Of a stretch of 64,000 nucleotides of DNA, positions 26,620 to 35,866 are shown piece by piece. Position 1 is the stretch's first letter, and each line of letters starts with the position of its first letter. A program made the position numbers and the translations under genes. This stretch comes from Oceanimonas baumannii (GTDB lineage: Bacteria; Pseudomonadota; Gammaproteobacteria; Enterobacterales; Aeromonadaceae), in the NCBI RefSeq assembly GCF_002245495.1, contig NZ_NQJF01000005.1, positions 186,001 to 250,000 on the forward strand, written 5' to 3'. The notes under the pieces are model-generated. The model was not told the DNA's origin, made no database searches, and was given only the letters and a program-made list of their open reading frames with translations.

Positions 26620-27442
26620 ATGTCGGTTCTCCCGGTGGCTCCAGCTCTGCACCACAATGATTGCAGAACTTCGCATCCCGCTCGTGGCCACTGCGATCGC
26701 ATTGAGGACAGTGGCGGCGGTTATACTCCTTGCGCATTTCCCGGCCAAGCTCGGCAGTAATAATACCGGTCGGCACTGCGATAATGGCATACCCCATCAG
26801 CATGGTCACCGCAGCAATTCCCCGCCCCAGCCATGTTTGCGGTGTTATATCGCCAAAGCCGACGGTAGTAATGGTCACGATAGCCCAGTAAATGCCGGTG
26901 GGAATGCTGGTAAAGCCGTTTTCCGGCCCCTCGACGACATAAAGCAACGAGCCAAACAGGGTAACCAGAATAAACAGGCTACTGAAAAACACCAGGATTT
27001 TGCGCCGGCTCTGATTAAGCGAGCGCATCAGCAAATTCGCTTCGTCTACATAGCGCAGCAGTTTAAGCACCCTGAACACCCGCAATACTCTCAGCAGGCG
27101 AACCATCAGCAGAAAACTGGCACCAGGCATAAAAATAACAAGGTAGGTAGGTAACACCGCCAGCAGATCGATAATGCCGTAAAAACTGCGTAAATAGGCT
27201 ATCCGGCTTTGAGCGCAATATACCCTGAGCGCGAACTCAATCGTAAACAGCAGGGTAAACCCCCACTCCAGCCGGTAAAGCAGAAGGCCATATTCCGCCC
27301 GGATGCTGCCGACAGAGTCCAGCAGCAGCACCACCATTGACAGCAATATGGCCAGGATAAGAGCAATATCAAAGCGACGGCCGGCGGGAGTTTCAGTACC
27401 AAAAATAACCGTATACAGGACATCCTTGTCGAGCCACTTCAT
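26618..27442 (-). CDS. Voltage-gated-type K+ channel with C-terminal zinc ribbon
   Basis: Six-helix ion channel of 274 residues. The voltage-sensor S4 helix at 115-130 carries seven Arg/Lys at mostly every-third spacing (RLLRVLRVFRVLKLLR). The K+ selectivity filter is TTVGFGD at 192-198, followed by a long S6. After S6, a short linker leads to Cys245-x2-Cys248 and Cys260-x2-Cys263, a zinc-ribbon pair that is not part of the core channel. It is convergent with the lipoprotein gene and is followed on the same strand 19 bases after folD. Confidence 0.92.
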   Translation of the reverse strand: MKWLDKDVLYTVIFGTETPAGRRFDIALILAILLSMVVLLLDSVGSIRAEYGLLLYRLEWGFTLLFTIEFALRVYCAQSRIAYLRSFYGIIDLLAVLPTYLVIFMPGASFLLMVRLLRVLRVFRVLKLLRYVDEANLLMRSLNQSRRKILVFFSSLFILVTLFGSLLYVVEGPENGFTSIPTGIYWAIVTITTVGFGDITPQTWLGRGIAAVTMLMGYAIIAVPTGIITAELGREMRKEYNRRHCPQCDRSGHERDAKFCNHCGAELEPPGEPT

Positions 27443-27460
27443 CGGCCACTCCCCCCGGCT

Positions 27461-28321
27461 TTATCCGTTGTCGTGATAACGCTCGCAGGCAATCAGGGTA
27501 TTTTCAATCAGCGTAGCCACCGTCATCGGGCCAACACCGCCGGGCACAGGGGTAATATAGGCGGCGCGCTCAGCCGCCACGGCATATTCCACATCTCCTA
27601 CCAGGCGACCGTCATCCAGGCGGTTAATACCCACATCAATCACAACGGCACCGGGTTTAATCCAGTCGCCGGGGATAAAGTTGGGCTTGCCTACCGCTAC
27701 TACCAGCAGATCGGCCCGGGCTACCTGCGCCTGCAGATCTTCGGTAAAGCGATGGCAGGTCGTTGTGGTGCAACCGGCCAGCAACAGCTCCAGCGTCATG
27801 GGCCGGCCCACAATATTGGATGCCCCCACCACCACGGCGTTCAGGCCATGCGTTTTGATATGGCTGCGTTCGATCAGGGTCATGATTCCCTTGGGCGTAC
27901 AGGGACGCAGTGCCGGAATACGCTGGGCCAGCCGCCCCACATTGTAAGGGTGAAAGCCGTCAACATCTTTGTGGGGGTGGATACGCTCTACCACCAGAGT
28001 AGAGTCAATATGTGCCGGCAGAGGCAGCTGTACCAGGATGCCGTCTATGCTGGTGTCGTTGTTCAGTTCATCGATAAGATCCAACAATTGCTGTTCGGTG
28101 GTATTGTCAGACAAATCATAAGACTTGGAAACAAAACCGACTTCTTCACAGGCCCGGCGCTTGCTGCCCACATAAACCTGAGAGGCGGGATTCGCTCCCA
28201 CCAATATGACCGCCAGGCCAGGGGCCCGCTTGCCGGCGCTTTTACGGGCCGCTACTCGTTCGGCCACCTGGTTGCGTACCGCCTGTGCAATCGCTTTTCC
28301 ATCGATTATTTGAGCTGACAT
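27461..28321 (-). CDS. folD: Bifunctional methylenetetrahydrofolate dehydrogenase/cyclohydrolase
   Basis: Interconverts 5,10-methylene-, methenyl- and 10-formyl-tetrahydrofolate; 286 residues, the usual length. Signature stretches: [14 protein letters not shown] (contains the catalytic Tyr and Lys), [18 protein letters not shown]-like [14 protein letters not shown] and [15 protein letters not shown]. It lies beside tRNA-Arg(TCT), an arrangement also found near folD in E. coli. Confidence 0.97.
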   Translation of the reverse strand: MSAQIIDGKAIAQAVRNQVAERVAARKSAGKRAPGLAVILVGANPASQVYVGSKRRACEEVGFVSKSYDLSDNTTEQQLLDLIDELNNDTSIDGILVQLPLPAHIDSTLVVERIHPHKDVDGFHPYNVGRLAQRIPALRPCTPKGIMTLIERSHIKTHGLNAVVVGASNIVGRPMTLELLLAGCTTTTCHRFTEDLQAQVARADLLVVAVGKPNFIPGDWIKPGAVVIDVGINRLDDGRLVGDVEYAVAAERAAYITPVPGGVGPMTVATLIENTLIACERYHDNG

Positions 28322-28370
28322 CTGCGTTATTTCTCACCTTTATAAACCTGCGATAATTGTCGCATTTTTT

Positions 28371-28395
28371 CAGGGCTTTGATAAGCAAAGCCCTG
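28371..28395. repeat. Perfect 10-bp inverted repeat upstream of folD
   Basis: CAGGGCTTTG-ATAAG-CAAAGCCCTG. It lies between the folD start and the tRNA promoter and has no T-run on either transcribed side that fits a terminator. It could be a stem in the folD leader. Confidence 0.55.
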
Positions 28396-28408
28396 AGCGA
28401 TAAAGCCG

Positions 28409-28437
28409 TTGACCCTGCGGGCGCAAGCCGGTATTAT
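28409..28437 (+). promoter_or_regulatory. Sigma-70 promoter of the tRNA pair
   Basis: TTGACC (28409-28414), 17-base spacer, TATTAT (28432-28437), then a GC-rich discriminator GCCGCCCC, the type linked to stringent control of stable RNA genes. It lies 33 bases before tRNA-Arg. Confidence 0.75.
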
Positions 28438-28469
28438 GCCGCCCCGTTGCCCGCCAAGCGGGTGATGCA

Positions 28470-28546
28470 GCGCCCTTAGCTCAGCTGGATAGAGCATCCG
28501 CCTTCTAAGCGGATGGTCGCAGGTTCGAGTCCTGCAGGGCGCGCCA
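28470..28546 (+). tRNA. tRNA-Arg (anticodon TCT)
   Basis: 77-nt cloverleaf. The acceptor pair is GCGCCCT with AGGGCGC; the anticodon stem TCCGC/GCGGA holds loop CTTCTAA, giving anticodon TCT. The T-arm has GGTTCGAGTCC and CCA is encoded (28544-28546). It reads the rare codons AGA/AGG. Confidence 0.97.
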
Positions 28547-28553
28547 TTCAGTG

Positions 28554-28629
28554 GTGACCGTAGCTCAGTTGGTAGAGTCCCGGATTGTGATTCCGGTTGT
28601 CGCGGGTTCGAGCCCCGTCGGTCACCCCA
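28554..28629 (+). tRNA. tRNA-His (anticodon GTG)
   Basis: 76-nt cloverleaf. Acceptor GTGACCG pairs with CGGTCAC; anticodon stem CCGGA/TCCGG holds loop TTGTGAT, giving GTG. The extra G at position -1 (28553) can pair with C73, the known histidine identity mark. CCA is encoded. It is co-transcribed with tRNA-Arg seven bases upstream. Confidence 0.96.
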
Positions 28630-28706
28630 TCTTCCAATATCGCCCCGCAGTCAGTTCAACCTAACCGGATCCACGCCATGCATAATGGCCATCCGGAAAT
28701 AATTGG

Positions 28707-29354
28707 TTATTCCCTTTCCACCCCTTTCCTGACTTGTTGCTCCAGATGCGCCACCAGATCTGCAGGCAATTGCAGCCGGTGAGCCAACGCTTCCAGGTAA
28801 GCCCGCTCCGAGGCCTCATCGGGATCGATCACCAGCCGCGATGCGAGATACAGCTCGGCAGCCTGTTCCGGCCCCCTTGCCGATGCCACAATATCCTGAA
28901 GGGAAACCGGAGCTGACAGCATGTCAAAAATCAACGCTTTGTCATCGGCGGACAGCCCCATTTGCTCCACTTGCTCAAAAATACGTTGCTGTTCGCTGGC
29001 ATCGACGTGGCCATCGGCTTTAGCGGCACCGATCATGGCGCGCATTAATGACAGCTGAAACGGCTCTCCTCCGGCCGCAGGCGCTTCCGGAGAAAAGCGG
29101 GCGTCCATGTGCTGAAAGTCATGCTCCCGTACCGGAACGGCCTGCTCGGGCGCCTTACCCTGCTGCCAGCCCTGATAAGCCTTCCAGGCCATCACCCCCG
29201 CAGCGGCAAGACCAGCATATTTGAGGGTACCCCCCGCCATTTTTCGGCCCTTTTTACTACCCAGCACCGCTCCCAGAATGCCACCGGTAGCAGCCCCCTT
29301 GCCGAAGCCCGACGAATTCCCCAGAAACGATTTAATCAACTTGTTTGCATCCAT
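28707..29354 (-). CDS. yebE: YebE-like DUF533 / TerB-fold membrane protein
   Basis: Protein of 215 residues. A Gly-rich hydrophobic segment lies near 17-60 (GGILGAVLGSKKGRKMAGG), then a TerB-like helical domain with AMIGAAKADGHVDASEQQ, a metal-binding-type loop of the family. ATG 29354 has AGGAG seven bases upstream. It is the last gene of the phage-shock group on this strand, 53 bases after ycjF. YebE-type genes are envelope-stress induced in enteric bacteria, which fits. Confidence 0.85.
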   Translation of the reverse strand: MDANKLIKSFLGNSSGFGKGAATGGILGAVLGSKKGRKMAGGTLKYAGLAAAGVMAWKAYQGWQQGKAPEQAVPVREHDFQHMDARFSPEAPAAGGEPFQLSLMRAMIGAAKADGHVDASEQQRIFEQVEQMGLSADDKALIFDMLSAPVSLQDIVASARGPEQAAELYLASRLVIDPDEASERAYLEALAHRLQLPADLVAHLEQQVRKGVERE

Positions 29355-29407
29355 GATGAAACTCCTCTTGTTATTCGCGTGAGGCACTGCCACGCGTGAC
29401 ATGAAAC

Positions 29408-30394
29408 CTACGAAAGCAGAGCTGATACCCGTTCAATCAGAGCACGGCGGATACCACCCAGCTGTTTTTTCTCATCCCCCTGCCAGGGCACGGGGCGACA
29501 CAAATCCATGGTTTGCAGACCCAGACGAGCAGTCAGCAGGCCTGCGCCCACGCCCTGCCCGGCACGGGCCGACAAACGTCCGGCCAGCTCAAGCCCGAGT
29601 AAGTCCATACCTGCATCAATGGCGGCTTCAGACACCCCGACATACAACATGTGATGCAATACGCTTTTCAGTAGCCGGAGCCGGCTCAGTGCGCCAAGAC
29701 GAAAACCATAACACTGGGTAATGTCTTCGATCATTTTCAGATTGCGCCACAGCACCAGCAGCATATCTACGGCAGCCAGCGGGCTTGCCGCCACCATCAC
29801 CGCGGCCTCACCGGACCATTTCAATACCCTGGCCCTGGCTTGCCGGTCTTGCGTGTTCAGTACCTGACGGCTGTATAGGCTCAGCACCTCACCGTCCTGC
29901 TCGTCCCCGGTCAGTCCTGCCTGCCACTTGGCAAAAGCGTCGCTGTTATCAAGGCCACTGCACCGGGCCAGGTTTTCACAGAATCCTTTTGCCTGCCCGC
30001 ATCCGTCGCCGGCCAGTAATTGCTCCGCCTGCTGTCGTTGCCTGGATACCCGCTCCAGCCTGCGCAACTGCACCAGTTCCCGCCATATACTGCCACCGGC
30101 AGCCAGCGCCAGCAGCGCCAGCGCCACACTCCAGGCCGCGCCCAGCCACTGGCTTTCCTGCCAGGTCTGCCACAGTGACACACCGGAGTGCACCAACAAT
30201 AACAGCACAATCAGGCTCACCGCACTCCACCATAGCCGGTGCCGACGTGTCGGCCGCAGCGCACTGGCATGACCGGCAGAAGGGGTATCTGCTTGCAGAA
30301 AGTCGTCGTCGTTCAGGGCCTTACCTGCTCGCAGGGAATCACTTTGTTTAATCTCCAGCGGCTGGTCGAGGATCACTTTGGTTTTCAGCGTCAC
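29408..30394 (-). CDS. ycjF: YcjF family membrane protein (DUF697/TIGR01620)
   Basis: Inner-membrane protein of 328 residues that accompanies YcjX in the Psp regulon. Two adjacent hydrophobic helices lie near 70-125, with a C-terminal DUF697 domain (WSGEAAVMVAASPLAAVDML and later GLELAGRLSARAGQGVGAGL). The start overlaps the ycjX stop by four bases (ATGA). The exact role is unknown. Confidence 0.92.
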   Translation of the reverse strand: MTLKTKVILDQPLEIKQSDSLRAGKALNDDDFLQADTPSAGHASALRPTRRHRLWWSAVSLIVLLLLVHSGVSLWQTWQESQWLGAAWSVALALLALAAGGSIWRELVQLRRLERVSRQRQQAEQLLAGDGCGQAKGFCENLARCSGLDNSDAFAKWQAGLTGDEQDGEVLSLYSRQVLNTQDRQARARVLKWSGEAAVMVAASPLAAVDMLLVLWRNLKMIEDITQCYGFRLGALSRLRLLKSVLHHMLYVGVSEAAIDAGMDLLGLELAGRLSARAGQGVGAGLLTARLGLQTMDLCRPVPWQGDEKKQLGGIRRALIERVSALLS

Positions 30395-31794
30395 GCGAGT
30401 TTGTCTCCCAGTAAAAAGGCCAGCGCCTGATCAAGGCGCAAATGAGGCAGTGGCTGCTCCGGCTGCCAGACAGGAGGGGAAAAGTCGGTAAAGTCAAAAC
30501 CCTGCTGCTGCCAGAAGTCCGCATCGGGCAGGTTTTCCGGTACTTCTCCGGGATACAGCGTCACCGACTCACCGTTATCGAGACGGCGGCCCTGCAATGC
30601 AGGAATCGTTTCTCCCCGATGGATAACTTCCCCACTGTGTGTGGCCTTGATGGAAGCCAGCGCCAGGGTGTCAATGTCGATGCCCGCAAGCCTGGCATGG
30701 CGATGACCTGCACGCACCAGGCCAGACAATAACCGTGCCAGCCGGCTGTGCTGATCGGGAGTAAGGTGATCTGCCTTGGTGGCAGCAAACAGCAACTTGT
30801 CGATACGGGGAGCAAACAGTCGTCTCCACCACCCCGTTTTGCCGTAATCGAAGCTTTGTACAATGGCATTCACCGCCCGGCTCAGATCAGCAAAGCTGTC
30901 GGTACCTCGGTTCAGCGCACTGAGACAGTCCACCAGCACAATCTGACGATCAAAACCGGCAAAGTGCTCCCGGTAAAACCCCGCTACCAGATGCTTCTTG
31001 TAGTGCTCAAAGCGGGTTTCCATCATGCCGTAATGATGTTGCTCACCAAGTCCCGCGGGCACCGCACCCCACACCCAGGGAACAAACTGAAGCATGGGCG
31101 CTCCCAGATATTCACCGGGCAGCACGAAACGCCCCGGTTGCACCAGGTAGGCACCGCACTCCCGCTTAATGTCATGCAGCCACTGGGTGTAACCCGCCGC
31201 CAGAGGAGCCAGCACGGCGTCGTCGGCCGGGCTGTCGGGGGCAATGACAGCGCCGGCCGTCAGCCAGGGATGAGCCAGCCTGGCCAGCGCAGGGGTCTGC
31301 AGCAACTCCTGCTGTTGGGCACTCCATTCGGCATAGCTCATGGAGAGCAGCGGCAAGTCCAGCAGCCATTCACCGGGATAATCCACCAGCTCAAGATAGA
31401 GGGTGGCAGTATCCTGCAGCCGGCGTTTGAGCCGGTTTTTCGGGCAATAACGAATGGCCAGGGTAATTTCACTGATCCCCCGGGTCGGCTCAGGCCACAC
31501 CGGCGGTGTCTGCGCCAGCTGGCTCAGGGCCGCTTCATAGCCAAAAGCCGGCACATGGTGATGCCGGCCAGGCACACGCTGGCTGCCCAGTATCCGGCCT
31601 TCTGCCGCCGGTAGCCAGTGCGGCAGCCGGGCATCCAGGCCGGCATGCTCCAGCTGATTAACCAGACTGGTGATAAAGGCCGTCTTGCCGCTCCGGCTGA
31701 GCCCGGTTACCGCCAGACGGAGCCGCCGGTCCAGACCCCGCTGTACCCAGGACTCGGCCTTGTTGCGCCACTGGCGCATGGCTGTTTTGCTCAT
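30391..31794 (-). CDS. ycjX: YcjX family GTPase-like protein
   Basis: P-loop protein of 467 residues belonging to the phage-shock regulon. The Walker A motif is near 32-39 in GLSRSGKTAFITSLV, and LELVDYPGEWLLDLPLL carries a Walker-B/G3-like DYPGE. The region LIDKLLFAATKADHLT has a TKAD nucleotide motif. It overlaps pspC at the 5' end and ycjF at the 3' end by four bases each. It is predicted as peripheral membrane protein; no direct reaction is known. Confidence 0.93.
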   Translation of the reverse strand: MSKTAMRQWRNKAESWVQRGLDRRLRLAVTGLSRSGKTAFITSLVNQLEHAGLDARLPHWLPAAEGRILGSQRVPGRHHHVPAFGYEAALSQLAQTPPVWPEPTRGISEITLAIRYCPKNRLKRRLQDTATLYLELVDYPGEWLLDLPLLSMSYAEWSAQQQELLQTPALARLAHPWLTAGAVIAPDSPADDAVLAPLAAGYTQWLHDIKRECGAYLVQPGRFVLPGEYLGAPMLQFVPWVWGAVPAGLGEQHHYGMMETRFEHYKKHLVAGFYREHFAGFDRQIVLVDCLSALNRGTDSFADLSRAVNAIVQSFDYGKTGWWRRLFAPRIDKLLFAATKADHLTPDQHSRLARLLSGLVRAGHRHARLAGIDIDTLALASIKATHSGEVIHRGETIPALQGRRLDNGESVTLYPGEVPENLPDADFWQQQGFDFTDFSPPVWQPEQPLPHLRLDQALAFLLGDKLA

Positions 31795-32186
31795 TTATCC
31801 TCGCGCAGATCATTGAATTCTCGTCGCAGGCGAAATTCACCGGAGGTAATTAACCGCTCCATGGTTGCCACCCGGCTATTCAGGCGTTCAAGCCGGCTTT
31901 CCAGCCGCTCCAGCGCATCACGGGGGGCCAGCCCCGATCGCCACCCTGCCGCTTTTACATGCTCCTGCGTGTCCGGTGAATGTTGCTCCCGGGGAAGATC
32001 ATCCAGCAACAACCAGGCAGCAATATACAATACCAGAGTCAGAAAACTGGCAAACAGCAGGCCGGTGAACGCCAGTACCCGTACCAGCCAGGGCTCTACT
32101 TCCAGCCGGCGGGCAATGCCGGCACACACACCGCCCAGCTTGCCGTTGCGTTTATCCCGATACAAATTTATCAACGTCGACGCCAT
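31791..32186 (-). CDS. pspC: Phage shock protein C
   Basis: Bitopic membrane protein of 131 residues that senses envelope stress and, with PspB, binds PspA. The N-terminal PspC domain NGKLGGVCAGIARRLEVEP precedes one helix (about 36-62), and the C-terminal part is an amphipathic coiled region with a leucine pattern. Its start overlaps the pspB stop by 16 bases. Confidence 0.95.
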   Translation of the reverse strand: MASTLINLYRDKRNGKLGGVCAGIARRLEVEPWLVRVLAFTGLLFASFLTLVLYIAAWLLLDDLPREQHSPDTQEHVKAAGWRSGLAPRDALERLESRLERLNSRVATMERLITSGEFRLRREFNDLREDK

Positions 32187-32404
32187 TCGGGTACCTCCTG
32201 ATCAAGCAGCCGCTCCAGGGTCTCCACCCGTTCAGCCAGCTGCTCCGATTGTTGCAGCGCCTGCTCCAGGCGCTGACGGGCATTATCGTCCAGCCCTTCA
32301 CCCAGCCGGCGCTTGCTGCGATAGTGCAGCACCAGCCATACCGGCACTACCAGAAACAAAAAGATGTTTAACGGGGCCACCAGGGCCCAGGCCAGTTCGG
32401 TCAT
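32171..32404 (-). CDS. pspB: Phage shock protein B
   Basis: 77-residue membrane regulator. One N-terminal helix (about 6-28), the RSKRR stop-transfer region, and a C-terminal coiled coil (RLEQALQQSEQLAERVETLE) match PspB. It overlaps pspA by four bases (ATGA) and pspC by 16. It works with PspC to release PspF from PspA. Confidence 0.95.
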   Translation of the reverse strand: MTELAWALVAPLNIFLFLVVPVWLVLHYRSKRRLGEGLDDNARQRLEQALQQSEQLAERVETLERLLDQEVPEWRRR

Positions 32405-33069
32405 TGGGATTCCTTATCGTTGTGCATTTTTGCCTTGAGTCGTTCCAGTTCCTTGCTGATGGTCTCGTCTACCTCCAGCTCGGCAAACTCCTGATCAAGC
32501 CCCTTGCTCTGACTGTAAAGGTCGGCACGGGCCTCCAGTTCATCAATTTTGCGTTCCATGCGGTCAAACTTGTCGATGGCGGCAGAGTTTTCACTGCGAC
32601 GCACGCGCTCCTGCACATTAATACGGCTTTGGGCGCTTTGCTGACGCAACTGCATCGCCTGTTGCCTGGCCCGGGCATCGCCCAGCTTGGCTTCCAGCCG
32701 GCTGATGGCATCGGCCAGTTTTTCCATGCTTTCTTCTACCAGGCTGCATTCCTGCTCCAGCGCGGTAAGCAGATCACTTTGCTTTTTCTTTTCCAACAGC
32801 GCAGCCCGGGCCAGCTCTTCGCGCTGTTTGGTCAGGGCCAGCTCGGCTTTACCCTGCCACTCTTCCACCCGTTCCCGGTGGCGGTCAATCTGGCGCAGCA
32901 GATCTTTTTTCTCAGCCAGCATACGGGCCAAACTGGAGCGTTCGCGCACCAGCTCATCTTCCATCTCCTGAATAATCAGCCGCACCATTTTTTCCGGATC
33001 TTCTGCCTTATCGAGCAGAGAATTAAGGTTGGCATTAATAATGTCAGCCATTCTGGAAAATATGCTCAT
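32401..33069 (-). CDS. pspA: Phage shock protein A
   Basis: ESCRT-III-like peripheral membrane protein that protects membrane integrity and inhibits PspF. It is 222 residues, the same as the E. coli protein, and almost all helical: MSIFSRMADIINANLNSLLD at the N-terminus is the amphipathic membrane helix, then long coiled coils. ATG 33069 has an AAGGAGA site; the nine residues upstream are not conserved. Transcription is from a sigma-54 promoter at 33124-33139. Confidence 0.97.
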   Translation of the reverse strand: MSIFSRMADIINANLNSLLDKAEDPEKMVRLIIQEMEDELVRERSSLARMLAEKKDLLRQIDRHRERVEEWQGKAELALTKQREELARAALLEKKKQSDLLTALEQECSLVEESMEKLADAISRLEAKLGDARARQQAMQLRQQSAQSRINVQERVRRSENSAAIDKFDRMERKIDELEARADLYSQSKGLDQEFAELEVDETISKELERLKAKMHNDKESQ

Positions 33070-33123
33070 TGAACGTCTCCTTTGATTGCCGGGCAAGATG
33101 CCCGATGCATTGACCCTGACTTA

Positions 33124-33139
33124 TTCAACTATCATGCCA
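33124..33139 (-). promoter_or_regulatory. Sigma-54 promoter of the psp operon
   Basis: On the minus strand TGGCATGATAGTTGAA shows the -24 (TGGCAYG) and -12 (TTG) elements with correct spacing, about 55 bases before pspA. The A/T-rich tract at 33150-33190 upstream is a likely place for IHF and PspF binding. The divergent pspF gene starts 123 bases away. Confidence 0.7.
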
Positions 33140-33261
33140 GCTTGAATGTTTAGATTAACACCTTGTTTTAAATGATAAATTAATTTTTTGACGATAATAC
33201 GAGATGGCACCAGTTAGTTAAAAAGGCTATTCTTTGGCAAATTTCGCCAAGGGCAGCGCAG

Positions 33262-34254
33262 ATGACAGAGAACGAATTGATTGGTGAGTCCAATGCATTG
33301 CTTGGCGTACTGGATGAAGTTTCTCGCCTGGCACCGCTTAACCGGCCCGTGCTGGTGGTGGGTGAACGCGGCACCGGCAAAGAGCTGGTTGCACACCGTC
33401 TGCATTACCTGTCATCCCGCTGGCAGCAGCCATTTGTGTCCATCAATTGCGCCACCCTGGCAGAAAGCCTGCTCGAAACCGAATTATTCGGCCATGAAGC
33501 CGGTGCCTTTACCGGCGCACAAAAACGCCATGCCGGGCGCTTTGAACGGGCTGACGGCGGCACTCTGTTTCTGGATGAACTGGCCACCACCAGCACCCGT
33601 GTACAGGAAAAGCTGCTCAGAGTCATCGAATATGGTGAATTCGAACGGGTGGGCGGCACCCATCCGGTGCAGGTCAACGTACGCTTGCTGTGCGCCACCA
33701 ACCAGGACTTGCCCACCCTGGTCAAAAAAGGCGAATTCCGGGCCGATTTGCTTGATAGACTGGCCTTTGATGTGGTTACATTGCCGCCCCTGCATGCTCG
33801 TGAGCAGGATGTGTTGCACCTGGCTGAGCATTTTGCGGTGAAATGGTGCGCCGAACTGGGCCACAGCCTGTTTGCCGGTTTTGGCCCCGATGCCCGCCGG
33901 CAATTGCTGGAGCACAACTGGCCCGGCAATGTGCGCGAACTGAAAAGCGCAGTGGAACGCAGCCTGTGCCGGCAACGTGAACCCGAACAACCGCTGGCAC
34001 AGTTATGCCTGGATCCCTTTGCGTCGCCCTGGCAACCCGCTGCTGCACCGGTGCCGGCCAGCACTCGCCACTGGCCACTGGATCTGAAACAGCATCTGGC
34101 ATCACAGGAACGGTCACTGGTTGAGACAGCCCTGGCCCGGGCCCGTTACAATCAACGTGAGGCAGCAACCCTGCTGGGACTGAGTTATCATCAATTGCGT
34201 GGTTTGCTGCGCAAACATGCCGTAGCCACCTCTGCAGGTACCACGGCGACATGA
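33262..34254 (+). CDS. pspF: Sigma-54 activator PspF
   Basis: Activates psp transcription; 330 residues. It lacks an N-terminal sensor domain, as PspF does, being held off by PspA instead. Walker A is GERGTGKE (34-41), the sigma-54 contact loop is GAFTGA (81-86), Walker B follows in GGTLFLDELAT, and the C-terminal Fis-type helix-turn-helix is REAATLLGLSYHQLRGLL. The stop overlaps the upstream sapA in-frame ATG, tying it to the sap genes. Confidence 0.97.
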   Translation: MTENELIGESNALLGVLDEVSRLAPLNRPVLVVGERGTGKELVAHRLHYLSSRWQQPFVSINCATLAESLLETELFGHEAGAFTGAQKRHAGRFERADGGTLFLDELATTSTRVQEKLLRVIEYGEFERVGGTHPVQVNVRLLCATNQDLPTLVKKGEFRADLLDRLAFDVVTLPPLHAREQDVLHLAEHFAVKWCAELGHSLFAGFGPDARRQLLEHNWPGNVRELKSAVERSLCRQREPEQPLAQLCLDPFASPWQPAAAPVPASTRHWPLDLKQHLASQERSLVETALARARYNQREAATLLGLSYHQLRGLLRKHAVATSAGTTAT

Positions 34255-34265
34255 AAGGACTGAAC

Positions 34266-35864
34266 ATGCGTTACTGGCTATGCTGGCTGATTGCCCTGCT
34301 GCTGACAGGATGTGATGACAGTGACCAACAGCTGGTAAAGGAAAGCCTGCTTTATTGCGCAGAAGGCGCTCCTTTTACCTTTAATCCGCAACTGGCCGCC
34401 TCTACCCAGACCCTCGATGCCACCGCCCACCAGCTGTACGATCGTCTGCTGGATATCAATCCCGACACCCTGCAACCCATGCCCGCTCTGGCTACCAACT
34501 GGGAACGCAGTGACGATGGCCTGCGCTATCGTTTTACCTTACGCCCGGGCGTGCCGTTTCACCGCACCGACTGGTTTACCCCCACCCGCCCGCTAAACGC
34601 TGACGATGTGGTCTTCAGCTATCAGCGGCTGATTAATAGCCAGCATCCGTTTCATCATGTCAGCGGCGGTCACTACCCCTTTTTCGACAGCATTGGTCTG
34701 AGTAAGCTGGTAACTCAGGTGCATGCGCTGGGTCCGCAGGAGGTTGAGTTTGTCCTCAGCCGGCCCAATGCCTCTTTTATTACCAATCTGGCCACCGACT
34801 ATGGGGTGATCCTGTCGGCAGAATATGCCGGTCAGTTACTGGCCGCCGGCACGCCCGAGTTGATTGATCAAAAGCCCGTGGGCACAGGACCATTTTATCT
34901 GGCCCAGTATCGTATTGATGACTTCATTCGCTATTACCGCCATCCGGGTTACTGGCGGGGCAATGTGGCACTGTCACAGCTGGTCTTTGATATCACCCCC
35001 AAGTCATCAAAACGGCTGGCCAAGCTGCTGACCGGTGAATGCGATGTGATGGCGCACCCCGGTGCCAGCCAGATGTCGGTGATTAAACAGCACCCGGAAC
35101 TGGTGCTATCCCAAGCCACCGGCATGAATGTGTCGGTGCTGGCTCTCAATACCCAAAAAGCCCCCTTTGATGATGTGCGGGTACGCAAGGCGATGGCAAT
35201 GGCGCTGTCCCGGAACGACATTCTGCAGGCCGTATTTTTCGGCATTGGCTCCAAGGCCGAGTCGGTGCTGCCGCCAGTATCCTGGGGATATGATCCCAAT
35301 ATTCTGATGCCCCTGCCCGATACCGGCCGGGCCCGCTGGCTGCTGGAACAGGCGGGCCTGAACAACGGCTTTACCATGACCCTGCTGGTGCCTGCCGGCT
35401 CCCGGGGCTATAACCCGGACGGCCTGAAAACCGGCCAGCTGATCCAGCGCCGGCTGGGAGAAATTGGCATCAAGGTTCGGCTGCAAAGCCTGGAAGAACA
35501 AATCCTGCGCCGGGAGCTGCAGAATGCCGGGCAGGATGCCGTGCTTACCGGCTGGTCTGCAGACAACCCGGATCCCGACAATATGCTGCATAATCTGCTG
35601 AGCTGTCAGGCCATTGATGTGGGCACCAATGCCAGCCGCTGGTGCAACCCGCTGTTTGAACAACAGCTGGCAGCCGCGTTAACCGCTCCCAACCTGAGCG
35701 AACGCATCGGCTTTTATCATCGCGCACTGAACATTGTTCATCTCGATATGCCACTAATTCCCCTTACGCATACTCTAAAACAGCAGGCCCACCGCCGTAC
35801 GGTCAAAGGGCTGCAGCTACAGCCCTATGGCGGCGTGGTCCTTTACCGGGCGTACAAGGAGTAG
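34266..35864 (+). CDS. sapA: SapA peptide ABC transporter substrate-binding lipoprotein
   Basis: Family 5 extracellular binding protein of 532 residues. The lipobox is LLTGC, so it is lipid-anchored rather than soluble. Family segments: ALATNWERSDDGLRYRFTLR and RPLNADDVVFSYQRL. ATG 34266 (MRYWLCW) has an AAAGGA site and is favoured over ATG 34251. In other bacteria SapA binds antimicrobial peptides or heme for import. The order sapABCDF after pspF is conserved in enterics. Confidence 0.95.
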   Translation: MRYWLCWLIALLLTGCDDSDQQLVKESLLYCAEGAPFTFNPQLAASTQTLDATAHQLYDRLLDINPDTLQPMPALATNWERSDDGLRYRFTLRPGVPFHRTDWFTPTRPLNADDVVFSYQRLINSQHPFHHVSGGHYPFFDSIGLSKLVTQVHALGPQEVEFVLSRPNASFITNLATDYGVILSAEYAGQLLAAGTPELIDQKPVGTGPFYLAQYRIDDFIRYYRHPGYWRGNVALSQLVFDITPKSSKRLAKLLTGECDVMAHPGASQMSVIKQHPELVLSQATGMNVSVLALNTQKAPFDDVRVRKAMAMALSRNDILQAVFFGIGSKAESVLPPVSWGYDPNILMPLPDTGRARWLLEQAGLNNGFTMTLLVPAGSRGYNPDGLKTGQLIQRRLGEIGIKVRLQSLEEQILRRELQNAGQDAVLTGWSADNPDPDNMLHNLLSCQAIDVGTNASRWCNPLFEQQLAAALTAPNLSERIGFYHRALNIVHLDMPLIPLTHTLKQQAHRRTVKGLQLQPYGGVVLYRAYKE

Positions 35865-35866
35865 CC

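Noticed and set aside
28470-28706. Possible integrated element at tRNA-Arg(TCT), a common integration site
   Set aside because: tRNA-His follows directly and then yebE; no integrase and no repeated tRNA 3' end was seen.
31618-33072. Plus-strand frame opposite pspA/B/C
   Set aside because: The psp genes are conserved and overlapping; the opposite frame has no recognisable domain.
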